Part shown: one piece after another, positions 22,079 to 34,000 of the stretch
Layout: each line of letters begins with the position of its first letter
How positions within the stretch are numbered: the first letter of the stretch is position 1
From: Siderastrea radians
Lineage: Eukaryota > Cnidaria > Anthozoa > Scleractinia > Rhizangiidae
DNA: 64,000 nucleotides
Direction: 5' to 3'
Assembly (NCBI GenBank): GCA_964017195.1
Contig: OZ024890.1
Span: forward strand, 19,052,701 to 19,116,700
Notes under the pieces: generated by a model
Database searches by the model: none
Seen by the model: the letters and a program-made list of their open reading frames with translations, nothing else
Told to the model about the DNA's origin: nothing
Made by a program: the position numbers and the translations under genes

Positions 22079-25000
22079 ATGAAGACATCAAATAGCCTCC
22101 TCTACACTCAGTTGAAGAGAGTGGCAATTCTTGCGGTATGCTTGTTCGTTTTCTGCGAATGGTTGATCTATTACTTAGTGATATTTCAGTGTTCCTGGCC
22201 TGAGATAGACTTGGAAGGAACTAACAGGCGCTTCGAACCTCTTAAGACAATGATGCTCACTGATACGCACTTATTAGGGCCTAAACATGGCCACTGGTTT
22301 GACAAGCTGAGGAGGGAATGGCAAATGGAGAGAGCCTTCCAGACAGCTATATCTCATTTTCAACCTGATGTTGTCTTTCTACTGGGGGATCTCTTTGATG
22401 AGGGTATGACAAGCAATGATGAGGTAGGCTACCATGATGACAATGTTCAGAAAAATTTCCACACAGCCCCAGATGTTGATTGTGTTGTTCCAGAAAATAC
22501 TGTATCCGCACTTCCCCTGTGGAGGTTTTCTTGATTTAACCCCCCCCCCTCCCACCTCTCTGGAAAGTCCAGTTTAGTCTCACACTTCCCTTTAAAAATT
22601 TTGGCCTTTTAGGTATCAGGGTACCCCAAATGACAACACTGCGCTATCACCGTTTGAGAGTCAGGCATTTCACACAAACCCTGACAAACTATTAATATTT
22701 TTTGTGAAAGCTTAATAATTGAAGATTACAAAAAGTTATTTAGATAAAGAAAAGACAATTCTGTTGAAAATATAGCTAACGTTTTTCAAAAGTACATCGC
22801 TCACAAAATCAGTTCCGCTCCACTCGAAAATGGTCTGGAGAGTAAGATGAACATCGTGCCAAATTCTTCACACCTTTGACTCAAAAGCCATGTCTCATGT
22901 TTTTATCTGGCCTGGTTTGTTTTCTGCACTCAGTTAAACTTTGAAGTTTGAAAAAACACCCCTTCTCACTCTTTAATGGATCTTAACTTTTGAATAGGCT
23001 GAACGCGAATTTAAAACATACGCTCAATTTCTTGCAAAATTAGTTTCGAGCAAAAAATAGATTAGGAGACTTTTTCGGCCTGATGAGATTAAAACACCTA
23101 GGTGTCAGGATAAAGGGTCTTAATGCACTGGAAATTTTACCCTCATAATTTCACGTTGGCTGTACAGTGCCGAAAACATCAACAAGAAGAAAGGGTAAGA
23201 CTAATCAAGCTGCCGGGACCCGAAAGACAAAACTAAATGCGAAAGGAAAGCACTGTGAAACCCACGAAGAAGCCACCACATGCTCGGCTCAAGATCTAAG
23301 AGAGAATGTTTCTTTCATCAATGCAAGCAGTTGGGTGACAATTAACTCCTTTATTACTCGAGACACTACTTCTGCAATTTACGTTTTCGTGAGGTCTCAT
23401 CCAGGTGACAAACTCGATAACAAACCGCGCTTTTCTACGAGCGTTTCGCCTGACGTGATTGTTGTCCCTTTCAATCATTGCCACGATTCTTCACAGTATT
23501 CGCCATCATCTTCTCTATTCGTGTGTTGCAACAATTCTGCCATATTTCAAGCGGCTCGCAGACATGGCGATCTCATTCTTCTCTAGGTTTTTCCGACCAC
23601 ATTTCTTGATTATAAATATATGAGTTTTTGTCGCTAGCGGAAAGTTTTTCGGCCCGCACCGAGCAAAATTCTTTTGTACACTTAGGCCTTGCCATTTTTT
23701 TTTGGGCCGAAGGCAAACATGCAGGATCTCTTCCTTCTTAGTCTCATGTTTTCTACACAACAGACCCTTCGATATCTTCGATAACGTGGGAATTGGTATG
23801 CAATCAATCTCATGTCAAAACATCAGGCCCTCTTATGTTACATGATTCTTTCGGCATTGTTAACAGATGACTGTCAACACCTAATTAGAGAGAATTAATG
23901 GCCATAACCTTTTTTCGTCCATAACTTTGTGTAGAAACAATCCTTTTTCTGAAACTTTTTGTAAAGGAAAGGTTTTAATAATATCTATCTATTTTTAAAA
24001 AAGTGGTCAATTTTGGGGTACCGTGATACCTTAAGAGCCCCCTCCTCCTCAGAATTTCCAATGACCCTCTGTGGTGGGGGTTTGGATATTTTCTGAAACC
24101 ACAAATTATGCATACAGTACATTTTCTGTGACTCAAGCTCTATACATGATCATGGTTACTCTTTGTGTATTAATAAAGGGATAATGTACCAGTCAAATCG
24201 AACCTTCAACACCCCCCCGGGCAACACCTGGGGGGGGCATTTGAACTTTTGAAGATTGGCTTGCTCAAATTCCCTCCCCTCGGGGCAAAAAAGCCATTCT
24301 AATGCCCCACCAGTCAGTACTGAAATACTTCTCCTCAAAGACAAATTTTGTCTTCAATCAAACACTGTTCACGCTCTTCAGAGAGAGGTATGCCAAAATG
24401 ACACCTTCAAACTTCTTTTAAAGACCCTTTTGAAAGAGTTATTTACTAACAAAGGCGAAATTCTGTCTTGTAAATCCGTCAAACCCTGCAAAAACTGAAG
24501 AAACTCGCAGGCATTATTTGCCAGATCAAGAGATAAATCTGGTTTAAATTCCCCACCCTTCCAAGGCAACATTCAAATTCCCCCCTACCCAGGCATGATG
24601 CCCGGGGTATGCCGGGATGGATGTTGAAGTTTCAATATGACCGGTACAAAATGATGAAAGAAAGATGGTAAATGCTTATAAGCTCAGTGAAGAAATAAGA
24701 TAGGTGGAACATTTAATGTGTCGCATGCTTGAGTTGACCCCGATTAAAGGTGTCTTTCCGGTGACATGACCATGTAATCAAGACATAATTATTTTAACAG
24801 CTGCTCTCACCTGAAGCACGAGAAAAGCTGGGCACAAAATGTTTCAGAACAAATATACAGCTCGTATTTTATATTTCTTGCAGTTTTATTAGCATGCTTC
24901 ACTACTGATTTATGGATTAACTGAAAAAATTGTTGAAATTAACTGGCAATAAAATAATTAATACTCTTGTTTCATCGCACAGGAATGGGATATTTATGTG

Positions 25001-28000
25001 CAGCGTTTCCGCAAGATGTTTCATCATTCTGAGCACACTGAATTTTATGTTGTTGTGGGAAACCATGATATTGGATTTCACCCTGAGTAAGTTAAAGTGT
25101 GGTAGGCAAACTGAATTTAGATGTAATGGAGAACAGCTGTAACTTAAGTAGTTGTCACTTAATTGAATCACCTAATGTGTATACAGAACATTAACTTGAA
25201 AAGCATTACTATTCTGCAGGATCCAAAAGACAGCCCATTTTAATACCCAACTTCATCCCCAGGCTTTTCTCTCTGAAGTATTCAGTATTTAGTAGTATTG
25301 GAACAAAATGGACAACATTGGTTTTTGGGGAGGGGGATATTTTGACACAGTGAGGAAATTATATAATTTTTGGTGTAAGATAAAGAAAATTATACCCATC
25401 GATCAATTTTTTTGTGCGCTCATTTGATGAAACACATCGTGGTACAAAATCAGATGATGGGTATCAGGTGATACCTGTCGTCTGATTTGATATCTGTTAT
25501 CCGATTTTATTAACAAGAGAAAAACAACAAAGGAAGTCACTGTTTCTGGTTTTAACTTTTCAGATCTAATTATTGTAGTGTGATAAAATTGACTTAAACT
25601 AACTAGCTTAGATTTGTTTAGCTGCAAATCTACTACACTTGTATGAACCCTCACTGATTGTTTTCTCTTTACCACAATAATGCATGCGCATTGTAGAAAT
25701 TAATTGGAAGGGTATAAAATAAATAAACCCCTTCCTGGCTTGCTGGTATATCGGAGGGTAATTCCCTTAGCGTTCAGCCTCGGGCATTATCCTCCAATAT
25801 ACCGCTGCCAGAAGGAGTTTATTTTACTAAATACCATTCAAAATGAAAGTGTACCTGAGTCAACACTTTAGATGCTGATTGTACATATATTAGAGTTAAG
25901 ATCACCACTGACAATATGTTGCATTTCAATAAGACGGCATAACAAATAAGTTAACTGGATGAGAGCACTCATCCAACAGTTGACTTTGTAAAAACTATGT
26001 ATGATAGTATATGCACAACCTTCAGTTGTGTAGTGTCCCATGTATATTAACCTCTTACTAACTGAACGCGAGGGCCGTACTGGGGAATATTGGCCCGAGG
26101 TCGTGGCAGTACGGACCGAGCGCAGCGAGGTCCGTGCAAAAACGACTGAGGGCCAATATTCCCCAGTACGGTCCCGAGCAAGTGAAGTTAGTAAGTAGTT
26201 TATTATATGGCATCATTTTTCGTACGAAACAACACTTCCGGTATTTCATTCAAGTCAATTTCCGGCGCGGTGTCAAGGAAAGAAGCCAGCGATTTTAACT
26301 GGCTTTCGAATCACTTTGATGATCGTTGCTGTCGATCGGCAAAAACTTGCGTGGCTCTTGAATGAAAACTGCTCTGCTTCTATTATATGTGTCAGTTTTT
26401 TGTCGTCCTCTACAACACAAGAAACTTTTATTTGAAAATACTTCTTCGTTACGGGCAGAGACAATTCGGGAAAAAAAAAAGAATAATGAAAAGGCCCCGA
26501 TAAAACTGGCTCACACACGTGCTTCTCAAACTCTGGAAATTGTGGCAGCGTTTTAGTTTTGTGAACAAAGGAACACTCGAACCTGAAAAACGACACTGGA
26601 AATTATCTCTCCATCAAATACTGCAAGTTCTTTGCTTCAGTGGCTTTATGGAGAACTTTGTGGATGCTGAGAGCAAATTTTCGTCGCACCTAACAAAGTT
26701 GTTTTTAGCGCGAGCTACAGCAAGAGCGGACTTGTGAACAAGCTAAAATTATTTTCAAGGATGTGCACTACAAGAGCAAAAATCTCGCTGAGGAATCAAG
26801 GTACACTGTTAGTTTAATGCATGTACGTGTAACTTTAATTTGTTCTTGTGGAAAGCGCTGACTGAAGCGATAGCGAATATTGAACTAGACAAGAACGTGA
26901 TCGTTTGCTTTCGATTTTAATACAGTTGCCGGTGAAAGCCGTTTGCTAGTTGTTTTGCAGTTTTCATTCTTTTTCGCCGTGAGGTTTTCTTGTGAGAAAC
27001 GTACTCTTTTGTTAATGCTGAATTTTAATAATTATTGTTTAAGTCTTGGCCGATTTACTCGGGTCTTTACAGCTCACAGTCTATAGCCGTACAAAAAAAC
27101 AATAAAACACACAAAGTCACTAAAGAACGTTGGCCCAGTCGGTAAACCTAATTGGAGAGCACTTTTTCTAAGCAGACGTGTTTACCTCGTTCATTTGTTT
27201 TGTACCGGCTCCAAACCTTTCTTTTTTATCTTCTTGCGTTTTCACAGATTGGATTTTGCCGGAGCGGTAGCACGAAAAAAAAATCCAAAAATAATAATAA
27301 TAATAATAATGTTTAATAAGGACTGTTTCCATGGTAATGGTCCGTACTGTAAAATCCCGACCGAAAACTAACCAATCAGAACACTCGATATAGACTGAAG
27401 AATTGCTTGCCATATAATAACAATGATTATTATACAGGGTCACAAAAGGAGTGGAGGCTTCGGTGTCTTTGGAGTCCTGAAGTACTACCAAAATTTGAGT
27501 TGTGGAGCCCTTGTGCCCCTGCGGGGAGGACTTTACCCATGTTAGGGTATAGGGCTGCCGCTGAAGGTTTGAAACCCTGACCCTGTTTAGGACAAAAAAG
27601 GCCTAAATACCCTAATATACCGACCCTGTTTTGGACAACACCCTTCATTTTTAGGTCCATGTTTAGGACAAATGGCAAAATAAACACCCTGTTTAGGACA
27701 GACACATGAAATTATATACCCTGGTTAGGACAAAGAGGTCAAAACCCATGCCCTGTCCAGCGGCACATCCCCATGTAAGGGAGTACCCGGGCCAAGCCAT
27801 TTTTTAGCCTGAAGCCTCGGAGCCTGGAACCCTGATTTCAATTAATACTAATGATGCAATTATTTATTTTTCTCAGAGCTACTGCTGACAGTCACTTGTT
27901 TGGAAGATTTTCTTCTGTTTTTGATTCGCCCTCAGTTAAACTACTCCGAATCAGAGGAAATTTGTAAGTTAATTTTAAAAAAATCATAATATTATTACAT

Positions 28001-31000
28001 TTTAAATTAAGGTATGCCATACAGTAGATTATCAAGGCACTTAATCTATCTCCCGTGATGTTCATTTAACAATATTATTCGCCGAAGGCAAAGTGAATAT
28101 TGTGGAATAATCGTCCCAGGGATTATTACACAATATTCACTGAGCCTGAGGAGAATAATTGTTTTAGTATAATTGCTCTGGTGATTATCAAAGAGTAGTA
28201 TGGCATGTCACTCTGGGACTTTGTATCGAAGAGACCCACCCCTCGAATTTTTGGAACCAATCAGAAACTAGTGCCAGTCCTAATTATCATGTGATCAGGT
28301 ATCCAAAGGTCAAAGGTCAAAGGTCAACTTGGAGAGGAGGGGAGAGTGAAAGTCACATGACCGGAACCGGAAGTGACGTCATTCCTGACCGGAAGTGACG
28401 TCCTTTTTGACCGGAAGTGAAATGGTCACGTGGTTTGGCGCGGGAAACTGCAGGGCAACAACAACAACAACTTTTTTTTGGCAGTCAACATTTTTTATTA
28501 CAAAAAAATAACATCAGTCGATTCAATCTCTTCACCAATCACAAGCCGAGCTCAGATCTCAACAGACGTGCTATTTTCTTCACAAACACAATGTCACTGG
28601 ACGTAGCTTGACATGTTGGGTCCGGTGGAACGTCGCATCCGTGGTCGCGAGCGGTTTGGCATGGTCAAGACACCACCGCGTTGTTTTCTTCTTTTTTTCC
28701 GTGTGGCAGCTTCCAATCCTTTTTTGACGCCATAACCAGCGGCTCCACCGACGGCGCCCAAAGCAGCGGCTTTACTAGCAGCGACCAAAGCTGGAATGAG
28801 AGCGGCAAGAGTGAAGATCCCACCTCGTTGACGTTTTCGTTTTCTTCTTGTTTGTCTCACCGCGTTACAGATCAGCACATCCTTGGACTGTGGAAAAAAG
28901 ACATACAGAGAGAGTAAAAAATAAAGGAATAAAATATTCTTTCGGGTAGAAAAGGATTTTTTCACAACAACGCGGGGAATGGGAAAAAATTGCGAGCTAA
29001 ACAGAACCGCGATGGTTCGCCAAGGTTTTTCGAGGCGGCAAAAAAAAAATAGAGCCATTGGAAAAAACAAAAAGAGGACTAAAACATAAATGTGTTTTGA
29101 ACGGAAGTTTGTTTTTGTGAAAAACGCTCAACACTTAAAAAATATTTTTTAGCTGACAGTAAGAAAAAAATGTTGCTTACCTTGCGTGGAGGTTTGCTTG
29201 TTGTTGTTTTCAAAAAGCCGCTCGCTTTCTTCTCGGAGAAAATGCGAGTTGTCATCTTGTTTGTCTCACCACGTTACAGTAAGCACATCGTTGGACTGTG
29301 GAAAAAAGAAATACGGAGAGAGTAAAAAATAAAGGAATAAAATATTCTTTCGGGTAGAAAAGGATTTTTTCACAACAACGCGGGGAATGGGAAAAAAATT
29401 GCGAGCTAAACAGAACCGCGATGGTTCGCCAAGGTTTTTTCAAGGCGACAAAAAAAAATAGAGCCATTGGAAAAAACAAAAAGAGGACTAAAGCATAAAA
29501 TTAAATTAATGTTTTGAACGGAAGTTTGTTTTTTGTGTAAAAACGCTCAACACTTAAACAATTTTTTTAGCCGGCACCAAAAAACAACACTTACCTCGTG
29601 TTAAGCTTTCGCTGTTTTCAAAAAGCCGCTCGCTTTCTTCCCGGAGAAAATGCGAGTTGTCATCTCGTTTGTCTCACCGCGTTACAGGCCTTGGACTGTG
29701 GAAAAAAAAGAAAATACAGAGAGTGAGTTAAAATAAAATCAAATAGTCTTTCGGGTAGAAAATGATTTTTTTACAACCACGCGGGGAATGGGAAAACATT
29801 GCAAGCTAAACAGAACCGCGTCGGTGTTTAAATTTTCTTTCGAGGCGACAAAAAATAGATTCATTTCAAAAAACAAAACTAGTAAACGAGTATTATAAGA
29901 CACAGTGTTTTTTAATCGAAAAGTTCGTCGTTGTGGGAAAAACAGGCTAAACACTTTTTTAGCCGGCAGCAAAAAAACAACACTTACCTCGTGTGAAGCT
30001 TTCGCTGTTTTCAAAACATCCATTCGGCGGCTTTTACAGATAAAAATCTCCCACTTTTTTCGCTGAAATCTTAGCTGTCATCGTTTTGTTTGCAAAGCCG
30101 AGGGTTGCTGGGGTAAAGCGATGAATAAATCTGTGAAAAAAACTGTCGTAAATCTCCCCTTACCTTCCTCCATCTTGAAAAAGTGAGAATTTGGGGGTAA
30201 TTTTGCTGCTTATATAGCTAAACAGTATGACCTTATTTGGTTAGGATTGGTAGAGGTCAACGGTCAGGCCATGGTCAAGGTCCAAGGCCATGGTCAAGGT
30301 CCAAGGCCATGGTCAAGGTCCAAGGCCATGGTCAAGGTCCAAGGCCATGGTCAAAGTATCAGCCGATCAGAAGCAGAGTTCATGTCTACGTGGGCGGCAG
30401 CGGCGGGCAGCGGGCGGGCGCGCGCTGTGGGGGAAACCAAGATTTTTTAGTGTGAGTTCGAATCCCGGTCGGGGTGGAAAAAACAGGCTAAACACTTAAA
30501 TATTTTTTAGCCGGCAGCAAAAAAAACACTTACCTCGTGTTAAGCTTTCGGCGGCTTTTACAGATAAAAATCTCCCACTTTTTTTGCTGAAATCTTAGCT
30601 GTCATCGTTTTGTTTGTAAAGCCGAGGGTTGTTGGGGTAAAGCGATGAATAAATCTGTGAAAAAATAAGTTTTTCACGCTGCCAAACCAAAGTGTGTCCT
30701 TGCGCGAACCCCAAAAAATGCTTCGTCAGTATCTTCTTCAATGTTTTTAGTATACATGACAGCAGGCTCATTTTTTAAAAGTTCTTTTTTATTTTCTAAT
30801 CCCAAAAGTCATTATTTCCCAAAATGGAATGAAGGTTTTCTTGTTGTTTCGCCCATTCTAACCATTCTCTAAACGTGACACATTTAACTGTGGCACAGTA
30901 GCCTCTTTCGTGATGACCACAATCTTCTTCGGGTGGTTCTGTGTCCGGGTCGATCAACGATTGAATTTTCTTACACCCCCAATGTTCCAAATTAATGGCA

Positions 31001-34000
31001 TCAATGCCTAATTTTTTCAGTGTCTCGTAAACGGCGCGTCCTCCTTTGTAAGCGACCAGGGGTTGATCGTCTGTTTTATATTTGTGGTACAAGTCTTGTA
31101 CATCTTGTTCAAAACAAGTGTATGGTTTAGCTTCTTCGGTGGGATCATCGTCAAAAGCTAATCCGTGCACACATCCTGTGACATAGGCCACATTCCATCG
31201 ATCTCGACCTTTGATTTGTTTCAGGGTCATGGGCATTCGGTATTTGATGTTACCGCACGCACCTTCTTTGACAGCGCTCCATCCTAGTTCGCGACAATAG
31301 TATTTGTTCTGAATGTAAAATCCTTCAAAACCAAGGAGGAGACACACTTTGTGAAGTGACTCAGTCGTCTGCATCTTACGGAATGAAGGGCGAGGCGAGG
31401 TAGGTGACGGGTTTTATACTTTTTTCTAGGGTGGGGGTAGAGAGACACAATAACAAAACATTTTTCTCTGAAAACAACAACATCGTTTTATTCATGTCAA
31501 TAACGATAAGAACAACAACTTTTTTTTTCTATTCTTCAATCCAACCCCGTGGTTTATACCAAACAATGGGTGGAGAACCTTGCCCTCGTTGGGCGGGTTT
31601 AATACGGGGTGGAGGAAACAACTTTTCTAATTGATGGTACAATTTATCACGACGATCGTGTAAACTCTCTAACGTTCCTGGCGTCGCTGAATGGCATCTT
31701 CTTCCCCATAGGTCATTTGATCTTGTTTCTTGGTTCGAGGGAAAGAGTCAATTTGTTCGTCTGGATCTTTGATAGCTTCAATGTTACGATCGACAATGGC
31801 ACGTTTTTGCTGGGCTTTTTTTGATGGCTTTGGGGTCGCCTTGCTTTTCTGCTTTTGTCAAGGCCTCTTGAGCTCTAGCTCGAAACCCTTCGAATTCACG
31901 TTCCATGGTCTCGTCACGTTCCACCGCTTCACGGAACGATCCTGCTAGAGGAGGATGAGTCGACACGCGGTCCTTGCTTGGTGGGGACCATGGAGGTGGG
32001 GGTGGCATGCCTGGTCGAGGAAACATTCTTTCCAGTTGATGATAGCATTGGATTTGACCTTGTTGTAAGGTCGCACGTCGGTCTTGTCGCCACAAACTCT
32101 CGTCGTCTTCTCCGTAAGTGTTTTGTTTTTCTTTGTCGGGGCGACCCCATTCCAATCCATCTAATTCACTATCTTGTGCCTTGATTTCATCAATGTTGCG
32201 ATCGACGATAGCCATTCTTTGTCGAGCTTTTTCGATCCGGGCGGTGTTGCCGGATTTCATGGCCGACGCTAGATCGGCTTCGGCTTGCTTTCGGAACGTC
32301 TCCAAATCCTGATCCATGGTTTCCTGTCGTTTGACGGCCTCTTGAAAGGAGCCGGGTATGGCATTCCTAAAAGGAACTTGAGGTGGTGGTGTACGTGTCG
32401 TTTTGGTCGAACGTGGGGTGTCCTTAAACATCGACTTGATGGTGCGCGGTTGTACGTTCTGTAACTGACGTTGTGAGCGAAAGTAGTCACTGCTACCCAA
32501 CCCATAATCAGGGACCGAGGGGGGTAGAGCGCGCCCTTCACTTTCTTTCATGTCCTCCATGATTTTCATCATCTTATCCACGTGCGGGGCATGAGCTAAC
32601 TCATCCACCAACAACTGACGTTTCCAAAATTGCGCCATACCCTCGTCCGCTGCTTGTCCCCCTGTTTGAGTGGTGGCTGTGTCTTCGGGGGGTTTGGGTA
32701 CCAGGATCATCTCTTTGGCATATTTTTCACTCATTTTGTCAAGGCGTTCAAACCAGCGCGCACAAAAGGGAGAAGACGTTTCCCCAACGACAGAAGGAGG
32801 GCACGACGTTCGTACAAGGGGGTTGTCAGGCCACTGATTCGTCGAATCTCTTTTATATGCTTTTTCAAAGGCAACTTGATCTCGGTGGGGATGGGGATCA
32901 CCCCATCGTACACGTTGCGGATCAGATCTGTCAAAGCCCGTAATTCCTCGGTACTGGCTTGTTGTATTTGTCTGCCCCATCCAGGCCCTCCACCCGATGT
33001 TAAGGTTAGTAAAAAGGGTTGGTGTGTCAGCAGTCGCCAAGGCGTGTTTCCACGACCTTCTTGTTTCTTGTTGCTTTTCGGTTTTAACACACTACCTAAC
33101 AACGCGCCTAGACCTGCTACCACAGGAATCATCCCTGCGGCCATCCATCCTTTTTTACCCATCTTGCCTCTCAGTTTTCCTAGGGGAGCCCGCGTCTTTG
33201 TCTTGGCTTTGAGACGAGGTCGGGTCGGTCGAGCTGTGAAACCATCATTGAGTCTCTTGGCGGCTGCCGAGGAAGGGTTAAAGCCTCGATTGGGCAGATA
33301 ACGACGCCACGCACCTACCGGGGGGAGCCATGATTTTTTCTTTCTTTTCTGACAAAGTTTCTTCTTCTTTTATAGACGTCGTGGAGGCATGCGATGTTGG
33401 GGCGGCATGCGATGTTGGGGTGGCATGTGACGTTGTTGAGGCATCAACGAATTTAACAACATGGGAGCTAAACTCAAACCAGCCATGACGGCTAGAGGAC
33501 CGAGTCCTCCTTTTTGAGAGCGACGTTTTCCTTTTTTCTTGGCACCCACACGCTTCTTGTTCTTTTTTCTCACCAAACCTCCTTTCTGGGGTGGACGAGG
33601 AAGCTGATAGTAAGTGTTGGGCGGGAGGTGATTGGGTAAGCCAATCATCCGCGAATTGCCCAGTAAATCAAAGGCCCCGGCTCCTCCTTGTCCAACCAGT
33701 CCCGGCACGAGGTTGGCGTAAGCGCATTGAGCCACTTGCCATCGTTGAGGTGGGGGTGCTCCACCACGTTGACGTCGTTTTTTCCGACGACGTTTTACCA
33801 GAGAAGCACGGCCCGAGGTCAAAGGGCTGGCATCTTGAATGTTCACATCGTACTCATCGCCTCATAAGACAAAATGGGTGCCTGGCATGCCAGGTCCCCA
33901 AGGTGCTTGCAACGAACGAGGAAGGCGTCGAAAGGCCGAACGACGAAAGGTGGGTAACACGGCCGTATTCATGGTGGGTAGACTTCATCATCATCTGTTC

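Larger units (their letters stand above)
28850..30130 (-). repeat. Tandem array of about 400-bp leader-exon repeats
   Basis: Three diverged copies of a unit occur at about 28860-29260, 29262-29695 and 29696-30130. Shared landmarks are a CCACAG acceptor followed by TCCAA, TGTAACGCGGTGAGACAAAC, ATGACAACTCGCATTTTC, TTTTTGAAAACA, a GGTAAG donor, TTTAGCCGGC or similar, and TCTACCCGAAAGA (all on the minus strand). Each unit thus contains one small exon plus its downstream intron. Divergence differs between copies, so they duplicated stepwise. Confidence 0.85.

Noticed and set aside
23167..23586. 139-residue ORF in MPPE1 intron 1
   Set aside because: No family resemblance, no promoter or splice context, and intronic position; kept out as probably random.
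28417..28611. Plus-strand ORF just after the enhancer-like cluster
   Set aside because: It is antisense to the core-protein terminal exon, has a poly-Gln low-complexity run and no family resemblance.
30420..30480. tRNA-like T-arm (GTTCGAATCCC) near the viral minisatellite
   Set aside because: No matching A box, acceptor stem or cloverleaf could be found around it.
32735..33040. N-terminal extension of the repeat protein upstream of 32734
   Set aside because: It overlaps the conserved accessory gene in another frame, and an ATGA overlap gives a better start.
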